Below are positions 1 through 21,472 of a stretch of DNA of 64,000 nucleotides, piece after piece; the stretch's first letter is position 1; each line of letters opens with the position of its first letter. A program made the position numbers and the translations under genes. Origin of the DNA: Lumbricus rubellus (lineage: Eukaryota > Annelida > Clitellata > Crassiclitellata > Lumbricidae). Location: assembly GCA_945859605.1 (NCBI GenBank), contig OX243825.1:22173894-22237893 (forward strand), written 5' to 3'. The notes under the pieces were generated by a model. The model ran no database searches and was not told the origin of the DNA. It saw only the letters and a program-made list of their open reading frames with translations.

Positions 1-687
1 CTGGGTCGTTTGCCTATCCAACATATGTGCAACTGAAATGTTGTAAATTTGTTTAAGATACACGGAGGACTTTTGATTTTGGCAACATACAGGTTTTGAC
101 TCATTTGTTGGTCATGCTGTTAACAGCATGAGGCAAAGGAATTTGAATGCTGCCGCTGACCATACATTTACAAAGACTTCTTTTGTTTCCCAACCTGAGA
201 ATGATAGTTGAAGATTTTTTACTGCAAAAATGAGACATTGCTATTCAACAGCACCGTTCTTTCTCGGTTGCTTATCCTACAACCTGGAATGTCCCTACAG
301 CACTGCGCTTATTGCTCATGGATCACTCTTCCTTAACAATGTGAAATCTGTCCTATTTGGCTGTGGTTGAGCCAGTAATGCTTCTGAGTAGCATACAGTG
401 AAGAGGTGATTATAAAATATTCTTTAAGAAGCAATAACAATTATGTTGTCAGATATATTCTATCTGTTAACCCTTTACCAGTTCATTTTTAAATTTTAAG
501 CCCGTTTTCAGCGGATATTCTCGGATATTCTCGGGGCAAACGGGTAAAAGATTAAGTGAACATTACAATGTGTTTGCATTTCAAGTCCACATTCCTGTGT
601 AGTGTGAACCTTACATTAAACAGATGAAATGGTTGTTTGGTAGATCTGACTAATATTACTAAGCTGAGTACTCTGTTCTTCTTGTAG
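1..687 (+). other. Upstream region / 5' intron of CTP synthase gene
   Basis: No protein gene is recognisable here. A good splice acceptor (pyrimidine tract then AG at 686-687) lies three bases before the CTP synthase start codon, so the first transcribed exon must lie upstream, either in this stretch or before the window. The stretch also holds a TTAA-flanked hairpin at 471-551. Confidence 0.6.
467..555. mobile_element. TTAA-flanked hairpin element (81 bp)
   Basis: The segment 471-551 lies between two TTAA tetramers (467-470 and 552-555). Its ends (CCCTTTACC... and ...GGGTAAAAGA) are approximately inverted, and an inner GCCCGTTT / AAACGGG pair extends the fold. It resembles the CCCTTT hairpins at 3740, 14292 and 15123. 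TTAA targets with CCC-starting ends are typical of piggyBac-type transposons; assignment to that superfamily is inference. Confidence 0.5.
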
Positions 688-690
688 GAA

Positions 691-9993
<9,303 letters not shown>

Positions 9994-10044
9994 AGCAGAC
10001 GGACGTTTGGTGTGCTCGGAACGAGTGGACTTTTTAAAATTATT

Positions 10045-10347
10045 ACGTAGCACAGTGGTTCCCAACCTTATTTGGCTATAGAGCCACTTTTTCTTAGTTA
10101 AAAGACATTAGGGTGTTTAGGGGGGGGGGGCACAATGTTAAAATTTAATTAACTAAGAGCATATAAAATTGATTCAAAATAGCATGTTTGATGTTATTTA
10201 TAGACTTCAAAATAAACAAATTTGTCCAAATTGTCAATTTTTTCATATATTTTTGTTAATGCTTTAAGAGATGAGGACCATTTTTGAGTACTGGCAGCCA
10301 TTTTTTGAGGCCTCGCGGGCCAAGGGTTGGGAACCGCTGACGTAGCA
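10045..10347. mobile_element. hAT-type MITE (287 bp) with 8-bp target duplication
   Basis: The element 10053-10339 is bounded by the perfect 8-bp direct repeat ACGTAGCA (10045-10052 and 10340-10347). The ends CAGTGGTTCCCAACC and GGTTGGGAACCGCTG are near-perfect terminal inverted repeats. 8-bp duplications and CAGNG ends define the hAT superfamily. There is no coding capacity. It lies about 50 bp after the CTPS stop codon, so it probably forms part of the CTPS 3' UTR; an AATAAA inside it (10211-10216) could serve as a poly(A) signal. Confidence 0.92.
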
Positions 10348-12012
10348 TATGCTGTTGACTTCATTTGCTTTTAAGAACGTTACGTTAGGAGGTTGCATGC
10401 GATTATGAAGATTTGCTGCCAGTGTAAGAAATCTTGTAGAAAAACTTGTGGTGTGTGTATTTGTTTTGATTTTTTTTTCTGTCGTTGTGATCATTGTTTC
10501 TGTGAACTGCTAAATTTAACCATTGAGGAATCGATAGGGGCTGTCCATATATTATGCATGCATGGAGAGGCAGGGGAGGAGATTATGTGCAAAGCAAAGT
10601 TATCAGACTATGAGCAGAGCCTGATCATTTCATGTTGCATGTCTGTATTGAATATGGAAGATATTGCCATGGTGAGGAAATACTTGTAGGCAGAAATTCT
10701 CGTCTGATTGGGAGGCATGGCATAAATTAGTTGACAGGTAAGCGATGATGTAAAGTCGTAGTCTTCTGTGCACACCTGACTTGTACCTGACTCAAAGTGC
10801 ATGGAAAATTGTGTGAAGCATTTGCAGTGTCACCTAAAATACTGATAGTCAGAACGGATTAGAGAGCCATTTTGACAAGTGATTATGAAACCGTCTTTTG
10901 GATCATTCATCAAGGAAACGCATGTGGCTTTTACGTCCGCTTCGCTAGGAGTACCACATTGCCCGGACGGTGTCCGAAGCGGGAAGCCATTTTCCTGGTA
11001 AAAGCTCTCCTTTAAGATGAAACCAGTCCTGTGTATATATAATTATATATTGGCTTTGGTCCCTCCCTATGGAATGGACCCCCACCCATCTGTTTGCTCT
11101 GTCACGTCACATGTGGTAGTCTTTCCTTGTGTTTCTCTCGTCTAAAAACCTGGTGGTGCTTAAAAAATGAAGTGTCTGGACGTTTCTTAACTTTCCAGTA
11201 TGTGCTGGTGAAATAAGTGGCAGGGCAGTGTTTAGATTTGAAAAGAAGTTTATGGATGCAGATCGAGGCGGATTCGGAGTGGAGGGGAATTCGGTTATGG
11301 CCCCATTCAGAAATGCCCATAGAACTCCCCTCCCCCGCTATTAGGTTTCAAGAAGTTTTTGACCAATGGACCGGGAAAGGCCCATCAGGTTTCAATGGTA
11401 TTTTCCACGGCCAAATGACTACAAAATGGACATCAGTTTTTCCAGGAGAAAGATCAGCGAAATTTTTTGCCTATCTGACACCCAAAATGTTGGGACCCCC
11501 ATCAAAAATTTATGTATCCGCCCATATATGGACGCCGTTCATGACCGTCCAGCCACACTTTAAGCGCTGCACTCGGGGTTGAAGGCACTGGGAGCGCTTC
11601 TGAAAGGCTCCTGCTGCGAGAAGCTTTATAAATGGTCAGATAAATACAATAGGCCTACTACTAGGCCTATGTCCCAAGGACTTTCTATTATGTCCCAAGA
11701 CGCATACTTTCACCCAGCGACCTTATTACGACTCTGTTAATTGTTACTTGAGCCCAAGTTCCCAACTAAACTGTAATTATTTATATTGGGTAGCGCAATT
11801 TCCCATATTAATATTCTAGCTCGGCTAATATATAAGTAGTCTATGCAACTAGTTGTGTATTGAATTAAGAGACAACTGCTTTTTTAATTAAACGAATATT
11901 GATCGATTGATAATTAACGCACATTTTTAAAAGTCTCAAAGCCATTGGATGATTTGGATGCTATAATTTTACATGAAGTATTATAAGATTTATTACGCTC
12001 GTTCTTGCCTAC
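10348..12012. other. Intergenic, no gene recognised
   Basis: I see no conserved reading frame. The stretch holds a fragment of the GTGCCAGGACG / AAATAAGTGGCAGG repeat (11165-11235, related to the MITE at 20804), a possible degraded hAT element at about 11250-11530 (ends near GAGGCGGAT and ATCCGCCCAT), and a SINE tail at 11576-11632. Confidence 0.5.
11576..11632 (+). repeat. SINE tail fragment
   Basis: GGCACTGGGAGCGCTTCTGA followed by GCTTTATAAATGG resembles the 3' part of the SINE family defined by the full copies at 36326 and 41408. The head is absent. Confidence 0.55.
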
Positions 12013-12442
12013 TTAGGGGCCGTCCATAAAGTACGTCACGCTATTTTTGACCATTTTTGACCCCCTCTGTCACAAACTGTCACAAATCTCGGACCCCCCT
12101 TAAAGTACGTCACACTTTCGGAATTTTTTAAACATTAACACAGAAAGGCTATACATTATTACTAATTTATTAGGGCCTAAAACAAGGCTTTGCAGAAGCA
12201 TTACCAGCGCTCCTAGCGAGAGGAATCGTGAACAACACATTAAGGGATACGCATTTCATGCTATTTTGACATAAAACTAATTCAAATGTTTCACAAAATG
12301 TGTGAATTTTTTTTAAATCTATTAAATTCTACAAAAAATTAAAAAGACTTATAAATAAATAAATGTGTGACGTCACACATGGCCTGTCACACTTTCTTAA
12401 CCCCCCCCCTCGAGCGTGACATACTTTATGGACGGCCCCTTA
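12013..12442. mobile_element. PIF/Harbinger-type MITE (424 bp), TTA target duplication
   Basis: The element 12016-12439 has terminal inverted repeats GGGGCCGTCCATAAAGTACG and CATACTTTATGGACGGCCCC (one mismatch over about 22 bp) and is flanked by TTA on both sides (12013-12015, 12440-12442). A 3-bp TWA duplication is typical of PIF/Harbinger transposons. Subterminal stretches (TGTCACAAA..., GTGACGTCACAC) repeat the TGACG/CGTCA theme. There is no coding content. Confidence 0.85.
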
Positions 12443-13771
12443 AGTCAAGGGCTCGATCTGTATTAGCCTAAGGTACTTTTCTAAACGTTGACCTATAATA
12501 ATTATTATCTGGGAGATAAATTATTTATAACGTCGTGTCACCATAGAGACAATTGTGGTCAATCGACTGATTGATAATAATGGGTCTTTATAACGCAGCA
12601 AGTGTGGCCTGTGTATTGTTTCGCCTTTGTCTGTTGTAGTCAGACAAAAACGTCATCATAATTATGTAGTATAGTGTGCGATAATGTCACACATAGTTCT
12701 ACTTTGAACAACCAATGAAGACGTTTAAGCGTCCATAACAGGAATATAACGGGTCTGATAGCCTAACTGCCTTCAAAATTATTGGGCATTGTCTTTCAAT
12801 AATCTATTCGCAATGCAAATGGGGGTAGGCCTATTATACGTGCATGGGCACATCAAGCCTATCTACGAGGGCCTGTGAGCATTAAATCTTTGTCTTTTTA
12901 TTCAAAATATAAATAAAAATTAACAAAAGAGGTCTGATTTCCAAAATCTTATGCCATTAACAGGCGGACTCAGCACGCAACTTCCCTGTGGTTTCGATAG
13001 AGACCTCCAAGTTTGGGGCAAATTACAATCTCCAATTCATAACAATCTGGGGCTGCTAAAGTCCAGCGCCATAATAGCATTTGTGAGAAGAAACAGATCT
13101 TCCGAAAACCCGCGAAAGCCTAAAGCGGCGCTATAATATTATTATGATCTCGTCTGAATTAAGCGCTCTGTTAATTTAACTGTCTGCAGCAGGCCCACAT
13201 GCACAAGAGGGTATAAACTCTTAACCTTTAGCTTAAATCTGGCTATGCGGGAGTAGTGGGTTATTTCCGTACGCATGGCTTGAGATTAGCGAGTTACGAT
13301 AAGTAAGCTTATAACGTTATTCCAACTCGGAGGTAGGAGTAAACCTGCTATTCCCATCGTGAACAATAGACAGCCGACTTTGCTGGACAGCGGGAACAAT
13401 AGGCAGCCGTTGAGATTTCCCTGTGGACCGTCTTGATATATTATGTACCCCACACTGGCAACGACCGCATATAGGCCTAAATATCTTTCACACATGCGCG
13501 CTCAGCTATAACCTATTGAATTGGGGGGAGAGCAAGCGTCATGCATCGTCGGGTGCAAGGAATGTGTAGATTAGTTATGTCTCTTCCACTTCTATCTCCA
13601 TGCATGTGGCCAAATTCCAACGACTACGTCTGAAATAGTTATGTCGGATGTAAGGTCTACCTTTAGCCTATCTTATGCCTGGTCATATGCATATCGACCC
13701 AGGCAGGAGATCAATAAGGCAAGGATGTATAAATTGTCCTTGGGATATAGGCCTCGAGAAATAAATGAGTC

Positions 13772-13822
13772 TTAACCCTTTCGTTACGGCGCACGTAACC
13801 AGGCGCCGTACGTACGAAATCT
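13772..13822. mobile_element. Degenerate TTAA hairpin element
   Basis: TTAA at 13772-13775 is followed by CCCTTTCGTTACGGCGC, a short loop, then GCGCCGTACGTACGAAA, which folds back on the left arm. The right-hand GGGTTAA end is missing, so this is a decayed or truncated copy. Confidence 0.55.
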
Positions 13823-14287
13823 AGAAGAAATATGAAAATAGTGAGGATTACGTTATTTTAGCTAGATAGTCAAACAGTTAGAATTAGGGATTTTTACATT
13901 TTTTCAATGAGTTTTTGCTACATATAGGCTATGGTATGTATATTCGTATGTCTGTGATCACAAAAAAACCTTGTGAATATGCTTTTCTTGTGCATATACA
14001 TGAATTTGTTTAATAATCTGATTGGCAGTGTTGATGGTGTCTGATACCTTAACCATACTAAATAGGATTTGAATTGTCATGTGTTAAGTTGGCATAATGA
14101 GTTTGGTCGTATTTGTCATTGTCTCTAACCCATGCTGAGCATATTCACATAAACGTCTTTGCTGTAGTCACATATTTTTGCTTCATTAGAAAACTTGAAA
14201 TCTAGAATCTTTTAGTTAAGCTATTTTTAATTATGGAAGGTAACACATAAATTGCAATGTCTGCCGATTGGTTTAATATTCTCATCT

Positions 14288-14357
14288 TTAACTCTTTAAA
14301 ACGAGCTGTATATGGTTTCCCATACATTTCACTACATGCTCATTGCCAAAGGGTTAA
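14288..14357. mobile_element. TTAA-flanked hairpin element (62 bp)
   Basis: The element 14292-14353 sits between TTAA sites at 14288-14291 and 14354-14357. Its arms (CTCTTTAAAACGAGC and GCTCATTGCCAAAGGG) pair at both outer and inner ends. The loop GTTTCCCATACATTTCACTA is close to the loops of the 3740, 15123 and 20154 copies. Confidence 0.75.
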
Positions 14358-15118
14358 AATGTTTACCAGATTATCTCCTTAGCTATCTTCTCTACTGGAG
14401 ACAGTTTGCCTCTGCCCTTTTTACCATTGATCTTAAATTAACCTACGTGCTTCATTATAACGTGTTATATTTAAAATCAACTTAAATTCATTGCAAATTT
14501 TTTTAAAAATCAGAGAGGCAACAACCTATTGGACCATGGCATAGAAAGGACCCTGCCATTTTGCCACAAACAGTTCAAATTTAATTTAAAAAAAGTTTTA
14601 GTACGCATGGAAAAATACATTCAAATGACAAGTCATTCAATTTCTATGAAATAACTCTTCTATTATATTATTCACAAATCAATTACAAGTACAGTTGTTA
14701 TCAAGCACCTGTTCACACATCATCGTGACACATGTTTATATTCTAACTCTTGAATGTATTCTCTCTGTGTTCATGATATTGTTGCTTTGATTTAATACAA
14801 AGATGAAGATCTACTTTAATAACTTCTATAACACTTGTTGCAACTCACAATACCAGTCAACTTTCTTACAAATATTTTTTGCATAGATCAGCAATAGAAA
14901 AGCTAACAGTGGGAGCTAATGTACAATAGACATAGTGGTCTTATATGATGGCTGCAAAATGGACATTCGTGTTAAATCATACTTTTATACCAGCCAGTGC
15001 CAAATATTGTCTGCACATTTACCCTTCAAATAAAAGGATCTCCAATTTGTTTCTGCATCTGCATTCTTCCACCCAATCTGTGATTTACTTATCTGAATAT
15101 TCATGGTTTTTCTTAACT

Positions 15119-15187
15119 TTAACCCTCTGCCAACCACGGATATAGGATTCACATACATTTCAAACACCTTGTTTGGTAAAGGGTTAA
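15119..15187. mobile_element. TTAA-flanked hairpin element (61 bp)
   Basis: The element 15123-15183 sits between TTAA sites at 15119-15122 and 15184-15187. The arms are CCCTCTGCCAACCACGG and CCTTGTTTGGTAAAGGG, and the loop holds ATATAGGATTCACATACATT. Family as for the 14292 copy. Confidence 0.75.
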
Positions 15188-15282
15188 AATTGCCATGGTA
15201 ATCAATCAGATAAGGGTGCTTTCACATGGTCATATAGGAAGTTATCATTCTTAATCAAACTGATTATAATTAAACATATACT

Positions 15283-15401
15283 ATAACCCTTTAAGCCCCA
15301 GCTTAAAAACTCGACAAGTGTGAATCCTGCAAGTTCAACTCAACTCAATCAATGGCATCTTATGTGAAAGAGTCTGTACAGGTCGGGGCTTAACGGGTTA
15401 A
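15283..15401. mobile_element. Hairpin element with TTAA on one side (111 bp)
   Basis: The element 15287-15397 has ends CCCTTTAAGCCCC and GGGGCTTAACGGG, which pair, with TTAA on the right (15398-15401) and ATAA on the left (15283-15286). The loop is longer and unrelated to the TATAGGATTTCCC loops. Confidence 0.65.
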
Positions 15402-15447
15402 TATCAGTCCAACGTAACAATGTCTCGTACGCACTCCTGCACCGCAA

Positions 15448-17761
15448 TTAGCCATTCACTTTTGTCCAACAGAGTCTAAGTAAAAGAGTCGACAAGGCCA
15501 TCATCGCGAGCCTTGACGTGCCAGAGGACATCAATCCTGAAGCTCCATTACAGCCATCTTTGTTGTCACAGTGACAGACCTTGACCTTCACCCTGAAGTT
15601 CCCACTGCGCTCCTTGCACCACCTGCCTTCAGCCGGTCCGACTTCACCGTACTTGGCGCACTGGCGAATGTACCGAACGTCCCAGTGGCCGTCGTAGTAG
15701 GCTAAAAAGAGAAAAATGAGCATCAACAATCACTTGTCAGGTCGGACATGATAAAGAACGGCAATACAAAAATGTACCTTACGGATCTCAATCCTAAAGG
15801 TGCTAAAAATGATATGCATACGTATAATGTTATCCTCAACCTCTCAAATCGATCCGGTAAAGTTCAATAAATGCTGATGCTGTTAATTGATGTCATTCAT
15901 TATGCAAACAACATTCAATTGTCAGTTGAGCACGGATCACTGTGATCAGGCTCTTGTAATCACCTTTGTACAAAGCATGTTACAGGTGGTCAGATACCTA
16001 TTGTATTGTATTTGACCATTTATAAAGCACTTCTTTCAGCAAAACCTTTCCAAAGCACTCACAGTGCATGCGACCCTGGGAGAAACAGGATTTGAGGCGA
16101 GATAAAGAAGAGGAAGGACTACCAAATAGGATGAGGCTGAGAAAGCAAATAGATGAGGGAAGTCCATTCTATAGGGATGGACCAATGCAGGCAAATGATC
16201 TGGATTGAGCCTTGGCGGTCCTGGCGTGAGGAACAAAGGGGTCAGAGGACTTGCAGTGAGGACACAGCGAACTAGCAGATGAGGGGGGGGGGGGGCAATG
16301 CATGAGATCACAAAAATACCTAAGAGCAATTGAGAAATGAAGACCAAAGTAAGAACTGTGAATTGCATATGTGCAAAGAGAGGAGCAAGTGAAATTGTTC
16401 AGTCAAGAATGCTGAAATGTGGGTGAATCGAGGAAGTTAGCAATAAGCCCAACAGCAGCATTGAGTAAAGACAGTACAGGAGATAGTCGAACTCAAACTT
16501 TAGGGTGTTCAACAAAAAGAGAATTACAGTAATTACTTAATAAATACCTAGATGTATACTGAGAGTTGCTCACACAGGCTTATATCAAGCAAGTTTTTAT
16601 TATAATCAGTATATTATACACTTCATTCACACAAGTCAAGTATATTATACACTTCATTCACACAAGTCAAGTATATTATACACTTCATTCACACAAGTCA
16701 AGTATATTATACACTTCATTCACACAAGTCAAGTATATTATACACTTCATTCACACAAGTCAAGATGGCAGAAAAGGGCAACGTTCACTCCAGGCATATC
16801 AAATTATCAGTGACATTGCAAATGCGCAATACACACTTTCTTGGATGATTTTCCGACACATTGTTGCATTCCATGAGCAGGGAATCAGTGGATAAGTTCT
16901 GTTATCGAAGAAGTCCGAACATCCTTTATCGTAGAACGAGTTACACTGGTAGCATTTTATGGGAACTGTCTTGTCAGGTCGACCCTGGACAGCGAGAGCT
17001 GAAATAAATTCAGACAGTAAACAGTAACAATCATATTTCAAATCCCAGATACACCTGCATACATACCTGCAGTGTGAGAATTGTGGAAAAAACGGGGCTG
17101 GGGGTTTGGACTACGATCCACTTGAAATTGCGGCGTGACAAACAAACTTTACTATGATTTCTAAAAAGTCTGAGGATTGAAACCCCCAGTGATTCTTACC
17201 CTGCATATCTTTTTTAACACACTCAAGTCTCATTCACTAACCCAGCACTAACACAAGCCTGTGTCTGTTTCCTTGCCCGTCTATCTCTGTCTGTATCTTT
17301 CTCTATCTCCCCCTCAATTTCATTCACATGACCTGCTTGAGTGATATTGCTGTTGTTGATGCCAACTGGCAGATCTGCATTCTACTCCCAGTACCATTAG
17401 GAGAGAAAATAAGGTAGCAGTAAGCATCACTATGGAGATCACTTGTTTTTCTTAACGTAAAGTCTTGTATAAAAGCCATGCCTTTACGGTGCTGTAATTC
17501 ATTGGAGATTATTCTGAAGGCTGCTTCAATCAGGCTCACAATAACTAAGCATGTCCATTCTATAATGGCGCTAGATGAGTTTAAGGCGATGCCCGTAGGC
17601 TACCAACTAATTCTAAAGCAACAATAGACCTGAGCTGCTATTTATTCTATTCTGTCAGATTTTTCTTTTAGATTATAGATGGAATAAACTTGTAACTCAC
17701 TGTAAGCGACGAAAAGAAGAAGAACGGCCAAAGACGCGATAAAATACAAAAGTTTCTTCAT
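15448..17761 (-). CDS. Ly6/uPAR-domain protein, GPI-anchored type (gene 1)
   Basis: Small secreted three-finger (Ly6/uPAR) protein of the kind found in insect crok/bero/quiver-like families; these sit on the cell surface and modulate receptors, channels or cell contacts. Minus-strand exons: 17701-17761 (start, signal peptide MKKLLYFIASLAVLLLFVAY), 16837-16998, 15448-15701. GT-AG introns, both phase 1; 158 residues. The Ly6 start motif KCYQCNS is in exon 2, and the closing motif CHCDNKDGCN with the typical CN is in exon 3. A hydrophobic C-terminus (SRLAMMALSTLLLRLCW) after a small-residue stretch suggests GPI attachment. It lies head to head with the related gene at 18412. The exact function is not known. 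Confident for the domain, less so for the anchor. Confidence 0.88.
16036..16245. repeat. Dispersed repeat, copy 1
   Basis: CCATTTATAAAGCACTTC, GATTTGAGGCGAGA, GGAAGTCCATTCTATAGGGA, CCAATGCAGGCAAATGATCT and GGATTGAGCC recur in the same order at 62205-62375. The two copies are about 80 percent alike by eye. No tRNA head is visible; it may be the 3' end of a non-LTR element. Confidence 0.6.
16610..16764 (+). repeat. 31-bp minisatellite, five near-identical copies
   Basis: Five head-to-tail copies of a 31-bp unit (starting TATATTATACACTTCATTCA) fill the interval without interruption. It lies in intron 2 of the minus-strand Ly6 gene. Confidence 0.95.
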
Positions 17762-18411
17762 TTTCACCTGAAAACAATCATTGCAGACCTAGCAATACAG
17801 GTAGCGGTGCTCACCTATGGGGCTCCGTCTGGAGAAAACATTTGACGCAAGAGATTTTGTAGCGCTTTGATAACAGTTACTAGTACTACCAGGCTTATAA
17901 TTACGTAAGGCTACAGTCTAGGGCTCTAGGCCAATGGTTTAATAATTATTGCAATTAATATTTCAAAATAAAAACAATACAAGCAATTTTCAAACTCTCA
18001 ACATTACAACTTTCAGGCCTAAGCCCCGTTTTCCACATTCCCCCACACAGCATCAGAATTGCTTTATGCCATAGAATAGATCGAGGACCTAAATATAGAT
18101 TTCATTCCATAGATTTAATAAACATGCCCCACTTGAAGAAAACGCTCGTGGTGTCGGAATTAGGGGACATTATGATGAAAATTATTTTTGCAATATTTTA
18201 GAAACTATGCATATCACTAGAAACCATTCAAAATAATTAATTGACTTTCTTATTCATGAAATGTCTGTAATTATTAAAAATAAATGCTTTGTAATAGTTA
18301 TTATGCACCAATATACTAACCTGTCTCCCCTATCGTCATTGTAAGTTGCCCAGGTACAGGTTTAGGTAAGCGCCTTGTAAACTCAGGTGTGACAATATTT
18401 TAGCTTCGAAA
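17762..18411. promoter_or_regulatory. Shared upstream region of divergent Ly6 genes
   Basis: This 650-bp interval separates the start codons of two oppositely oriented Ly6/uPAR genes, so it should contain both 5' UTRs and probably a bidirectional promoter. It is AT-rich. I see no clear TATA box or named factor site that I would defend. Confidence 0.5.
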
Positions 18412-21285
18412 ATGGAATCGGCAGTTGTTCAGAATATACTAATTGTAACGTTTTTCGCTTTAATTTCATCAGGTTAGTGTATTTATTATAAGCCACTTCA
18501 CCTCGAGTACGATTTTAAGAAATATATACATGTGGTTGATTGATTTTGATATTGTTGTTTGGGTCATGACAATAACATTTATAGGCTAAATGTGCTGTTG
18601 TTATGTTTTGGAAGTTTTAAAAGTCTGAATGTAATGTGATTCGACTTATTACAAGAACATTAAGCGCAGTAGAAGAGTTTAATCGGTAAAACCTTCAAGG
18701 CAGATACGCGTGCGAGATTATGGAATGCAGTTTGTGTAAGATTGGAGTCTGGAGATAGGCCTAATGCACTGTGGGACGTAGGCTACACCTAGCAAAAATA
18801 AGTCGAAAGCCATATTGATAGCATTTTCAGTACGAAAACTGACTGATAAAGGCAAATAAACTCAACATCTACTACAATAATTTTTTTTATTGTCTCCCGT
18901 TCAGTAGTGGTCATGTGTCAGCAAGCACGCATACTCTCATAGCCATGCAGCTGTGGCCGATGTAAATATTATAACCATTAACCCATTTGAAGCCAGTCAT
19001 TTGCAACTTGAACAATTTCTTTTCCCACCATTTGTTTCATTTTCTATCTTTGTTTCATTTCCTCAGCATTGTGCATGTGACACTTGCTAATTATACAATT
19101 GAAGCCAAAGAATTGAATGGGATTCAGCATTGAAGAACATTATGAGTTTTCAGTATTGGACTATGTGATTTCAATATATCATTTAACTCTGATTTCAGTT
19201 GGTAACTACATGAAATGTGATATCGATATTTTCCTGCACCTTCAACATGCGAATCTGTTTCTATATCTCACAGGTTTTGCTCTCCAATGCTATCAATGTG
19301 ACAGCAATGAGGACAATTCCTGTCCATCCTACATTCCTTTCGATCGCAACATCAATGCGTTGGTAGATTGCACAAGTTTTGAAGCGCGAACGCCGGGAAC
19401 GTTCTGCCTCAAAATAACGCAGCAGAGTCCAGGATGTAAGTTGCTGGGTATTTTTCTAGTCAATACAGAAGAGAGACTGATGCAAATTGCGCAGAAAATA
19501 AACATGGAGTCATTGCTAAGATTTTGCATATTAGCCTGTATGCAGGCATATCATTTATTTTTGGGAAAGGTATTATAATAGGGTAATGGTTAACACTATG
19601 GTACGAAAATGTAAAATTGTGATACATGTGTTAGAGAAGGGTGCATAAGGACGGCACACCTAGTTGTGCAGAGGCCAATGAATCTGCGAGTGTCACTTTA
19701 TAAGTGTTCAATTACAATTACAATTATAATTAAGCCATGATAAAAAAACTGATTTATAAAGACTGATATACATGTAGATAACTAAAGATGGAATCACATA
19801 GGCCAACTGCCAAAAGTTCTAACCACTTCAAGCTCTTCTCAGTTAGCGTACCAAAAGAGATATGTAGAATGCATATTCTGGAGGAATATTGGATGATGAA
19901 CAAGAAGGTATGACTATGAATGCGTAATGACCAATTGACCATTTGTAATTAGGTGACTCTGTCAGCAGAACCTATGGTTCTTTTGGGTTAACCCGTTGTC
20001 GCTGTATGTAAATATTGTACAATGAATCATTGAATGTCTTTCTGCACTATGTTTGTTTGGACTGTTAGGGTGAACAATGAAGCATTAACTAATTGATATT
20101 ATTGCACACATCTTCTATTAGCCAGCAGATGTGACAACCTTAGTCAACTTTAACCCTTTACTGACCAAGGCTATAGGATTTCCCATACCATTACTACACT
20201 TTGGTCGGTAATGCATTTTTTAGTTGCCGTGAATGATTGCGAGTGTTTCAATTTCAGGGTACGGATGGATTAAGCAGACCAGAAGATGTGGATCACGCTC
20301 TGATACTGGTGAGTTTATTCAACTTGATGTCATCCTTTGATACTAATTAGCCATGAGATCATTTGTCACTAAAAATGCACTATAAAACTCTATTCTTTAA
20401 TTAGCAGTCGATAAAAGAAGTAAAAACAAGCTCTTGATGCGTTTTGGCTGTATTTATCAAATGCATTTTATAAAAACATGCTTTGGAGAGTTGCATATTT
20501 TCATTAGTTGTTTTTCTTAGGTCTGTTATCATGTATTAGGTCTTGTAATCTGAAGACCTGTGCAGTGTGCATGACAGTTAATATTTAGCATTTAAGTGAA
20601 TTTAAATGAATTAACTTTGGCATTTCTTTTATTTGGTGGCACCTATTTGACGTATCTAGTTCTACTTTTCTAACTTCTCTTCATTTCAGTGTTCAGTACT
20701 TTTGCTTTAGCAAGAAAAGTGCACTAAGTGACTAGGTAATCAATGTAGCTCATTGTTCAAGTGTAAATATACTATTTTATTTTATGTTTGGTATAGTGTT
20801 TAGCAGTGCTATTACTAAGAGTGTAAAAAAAGTGCCAGGACGCCCCTTACCTTTCCAAAAGAAGTGCCAGGATGCCCCATGCATTTTCAGGTGTGCTGGC
20901 CAAATAAGTGGCAGGACGGCAAAGATTGAAAATAAGTGCCAGGACACCGTCCTGCCACACTTTAAGCCCTGGTGTTTAGGAAATTTTTGTGCTGCACAGC
21001 AATTCATCTCGTATTCATTTTTAGTATAATGTGTAATAATAATGTATGACCTTTGGGCTCTTCAACAATTGATTCTAATTTCTAATGTATATGAGCTTGT
21101 GACTAGGTGTGGCTTGGGGATGTCGATGGGTGTATGAAGACAATGGAGTGTGGAAGGAGATGTGTTACTGTGACGACCGAGACGGATGCAACGCCTCTTC
21201 CAAACCATCCTCCGTATCAACGTTGACTCTTCTTCTCATCGCATCGTTTGTTGCAGTCATTGTTCATAGGGTTCTCGGACAATGA
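18412..21285 (+). CDS. Ly6/uPAR-domain protein, GPI-anchored type (gene 2)
   Basis: Secreted three-finger protein, paralogue of the gene at 15448-17761. Exons: 18412-18472 (signal peptide ESAVVQNILIVTFFALISS), 19274-19435, 20258-20308, 21107-21285. GT-AG introns, all phase 1; 150 residues. Ly6 motifs: LQCYQCDSNEDNSC at the start of the mature protein and CYCDDRDGCN at the end of the domain. A hydrophobic tail (STLTLLLIASFVAVIVHRVL) suggests a GPI signal or membrane anchor. Exons 1 and 2 have exactly the lengths of those in gene 1 (61 and 162 bp), showing common origin; the region that is one exon in gene 1 is split here. A likely poly(A) signal AATAAA lies at 22506-22511. Function unknown. 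Confidence 0.9.
20150..20212. mobile_element. Truncated TTAA hairpin element
   Basis: TTAA at 20150-20153 precedes CCCTTTACTGACCAAGG, the loop CTATAGGATTTCCCATACCA and the pairing arm CTTTGGTCGGTAA. The right GGGTTAA end is lost. It shares its loop with the 3740, 14292 and 15123 copies. Ly6 gene 2 intron. Confidence 0.65.
20796..20979. mobile_element. hAT-type MITE (168 bp) with 8-bp target duplication
   Basis: The element 20804-20971 is flanked by the perfect direct repeat GTGTTTAG (20796-20803, 20972-20979). Its ends CAGTGCT... and ...AAGCCCTG are short inverted repeats. The interior contains three GTGCCAGGA / GTGGCAGGA motifs. Related sequence occurs at 11165-11235 and, inverted, at 43434-43549. 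It is inserted in intron 3 of Ly6 gene 2. Confidence 0.9.
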
Positions 21286-21472
21286 AACGAATATTTTAAC
21301 GCTTAGACTCTTGTACATTAATTGTCCAGAACTGATGCATACAAACCATTTTGAGTATCCTAGTAATGGCTCCGTGTGTTGTAAAAAGTAATGTCTTATA
21401 TTGTCAGGCAATGATTTTGCCAGAATGCTCAAGGCATGAATGATCCGGGCGTATGTATGGTGCAAGCAGCAT

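Larger units (their letters stand above)
12443..15447. other. Intergenic between CTPS and Ly6 gene, no gene recognised
   Basis: AT-rich, with several TAGGCCTA octamers and four TTAA-associated hairpins (13776, 14292, 15123, 15287). No protein-like reading frame. The part nearest 15447 is likely the 3' UTR of the minus-strand Ly6 gene. Confidence 0.5.

Noticed and set aside
16610..16764. Regular 31-bp repeats suggesting a CRISPR-like array
   Set aside because: The units are contiguous with no spacers and lie in an intron of an animal gene; it is a minisatellite.
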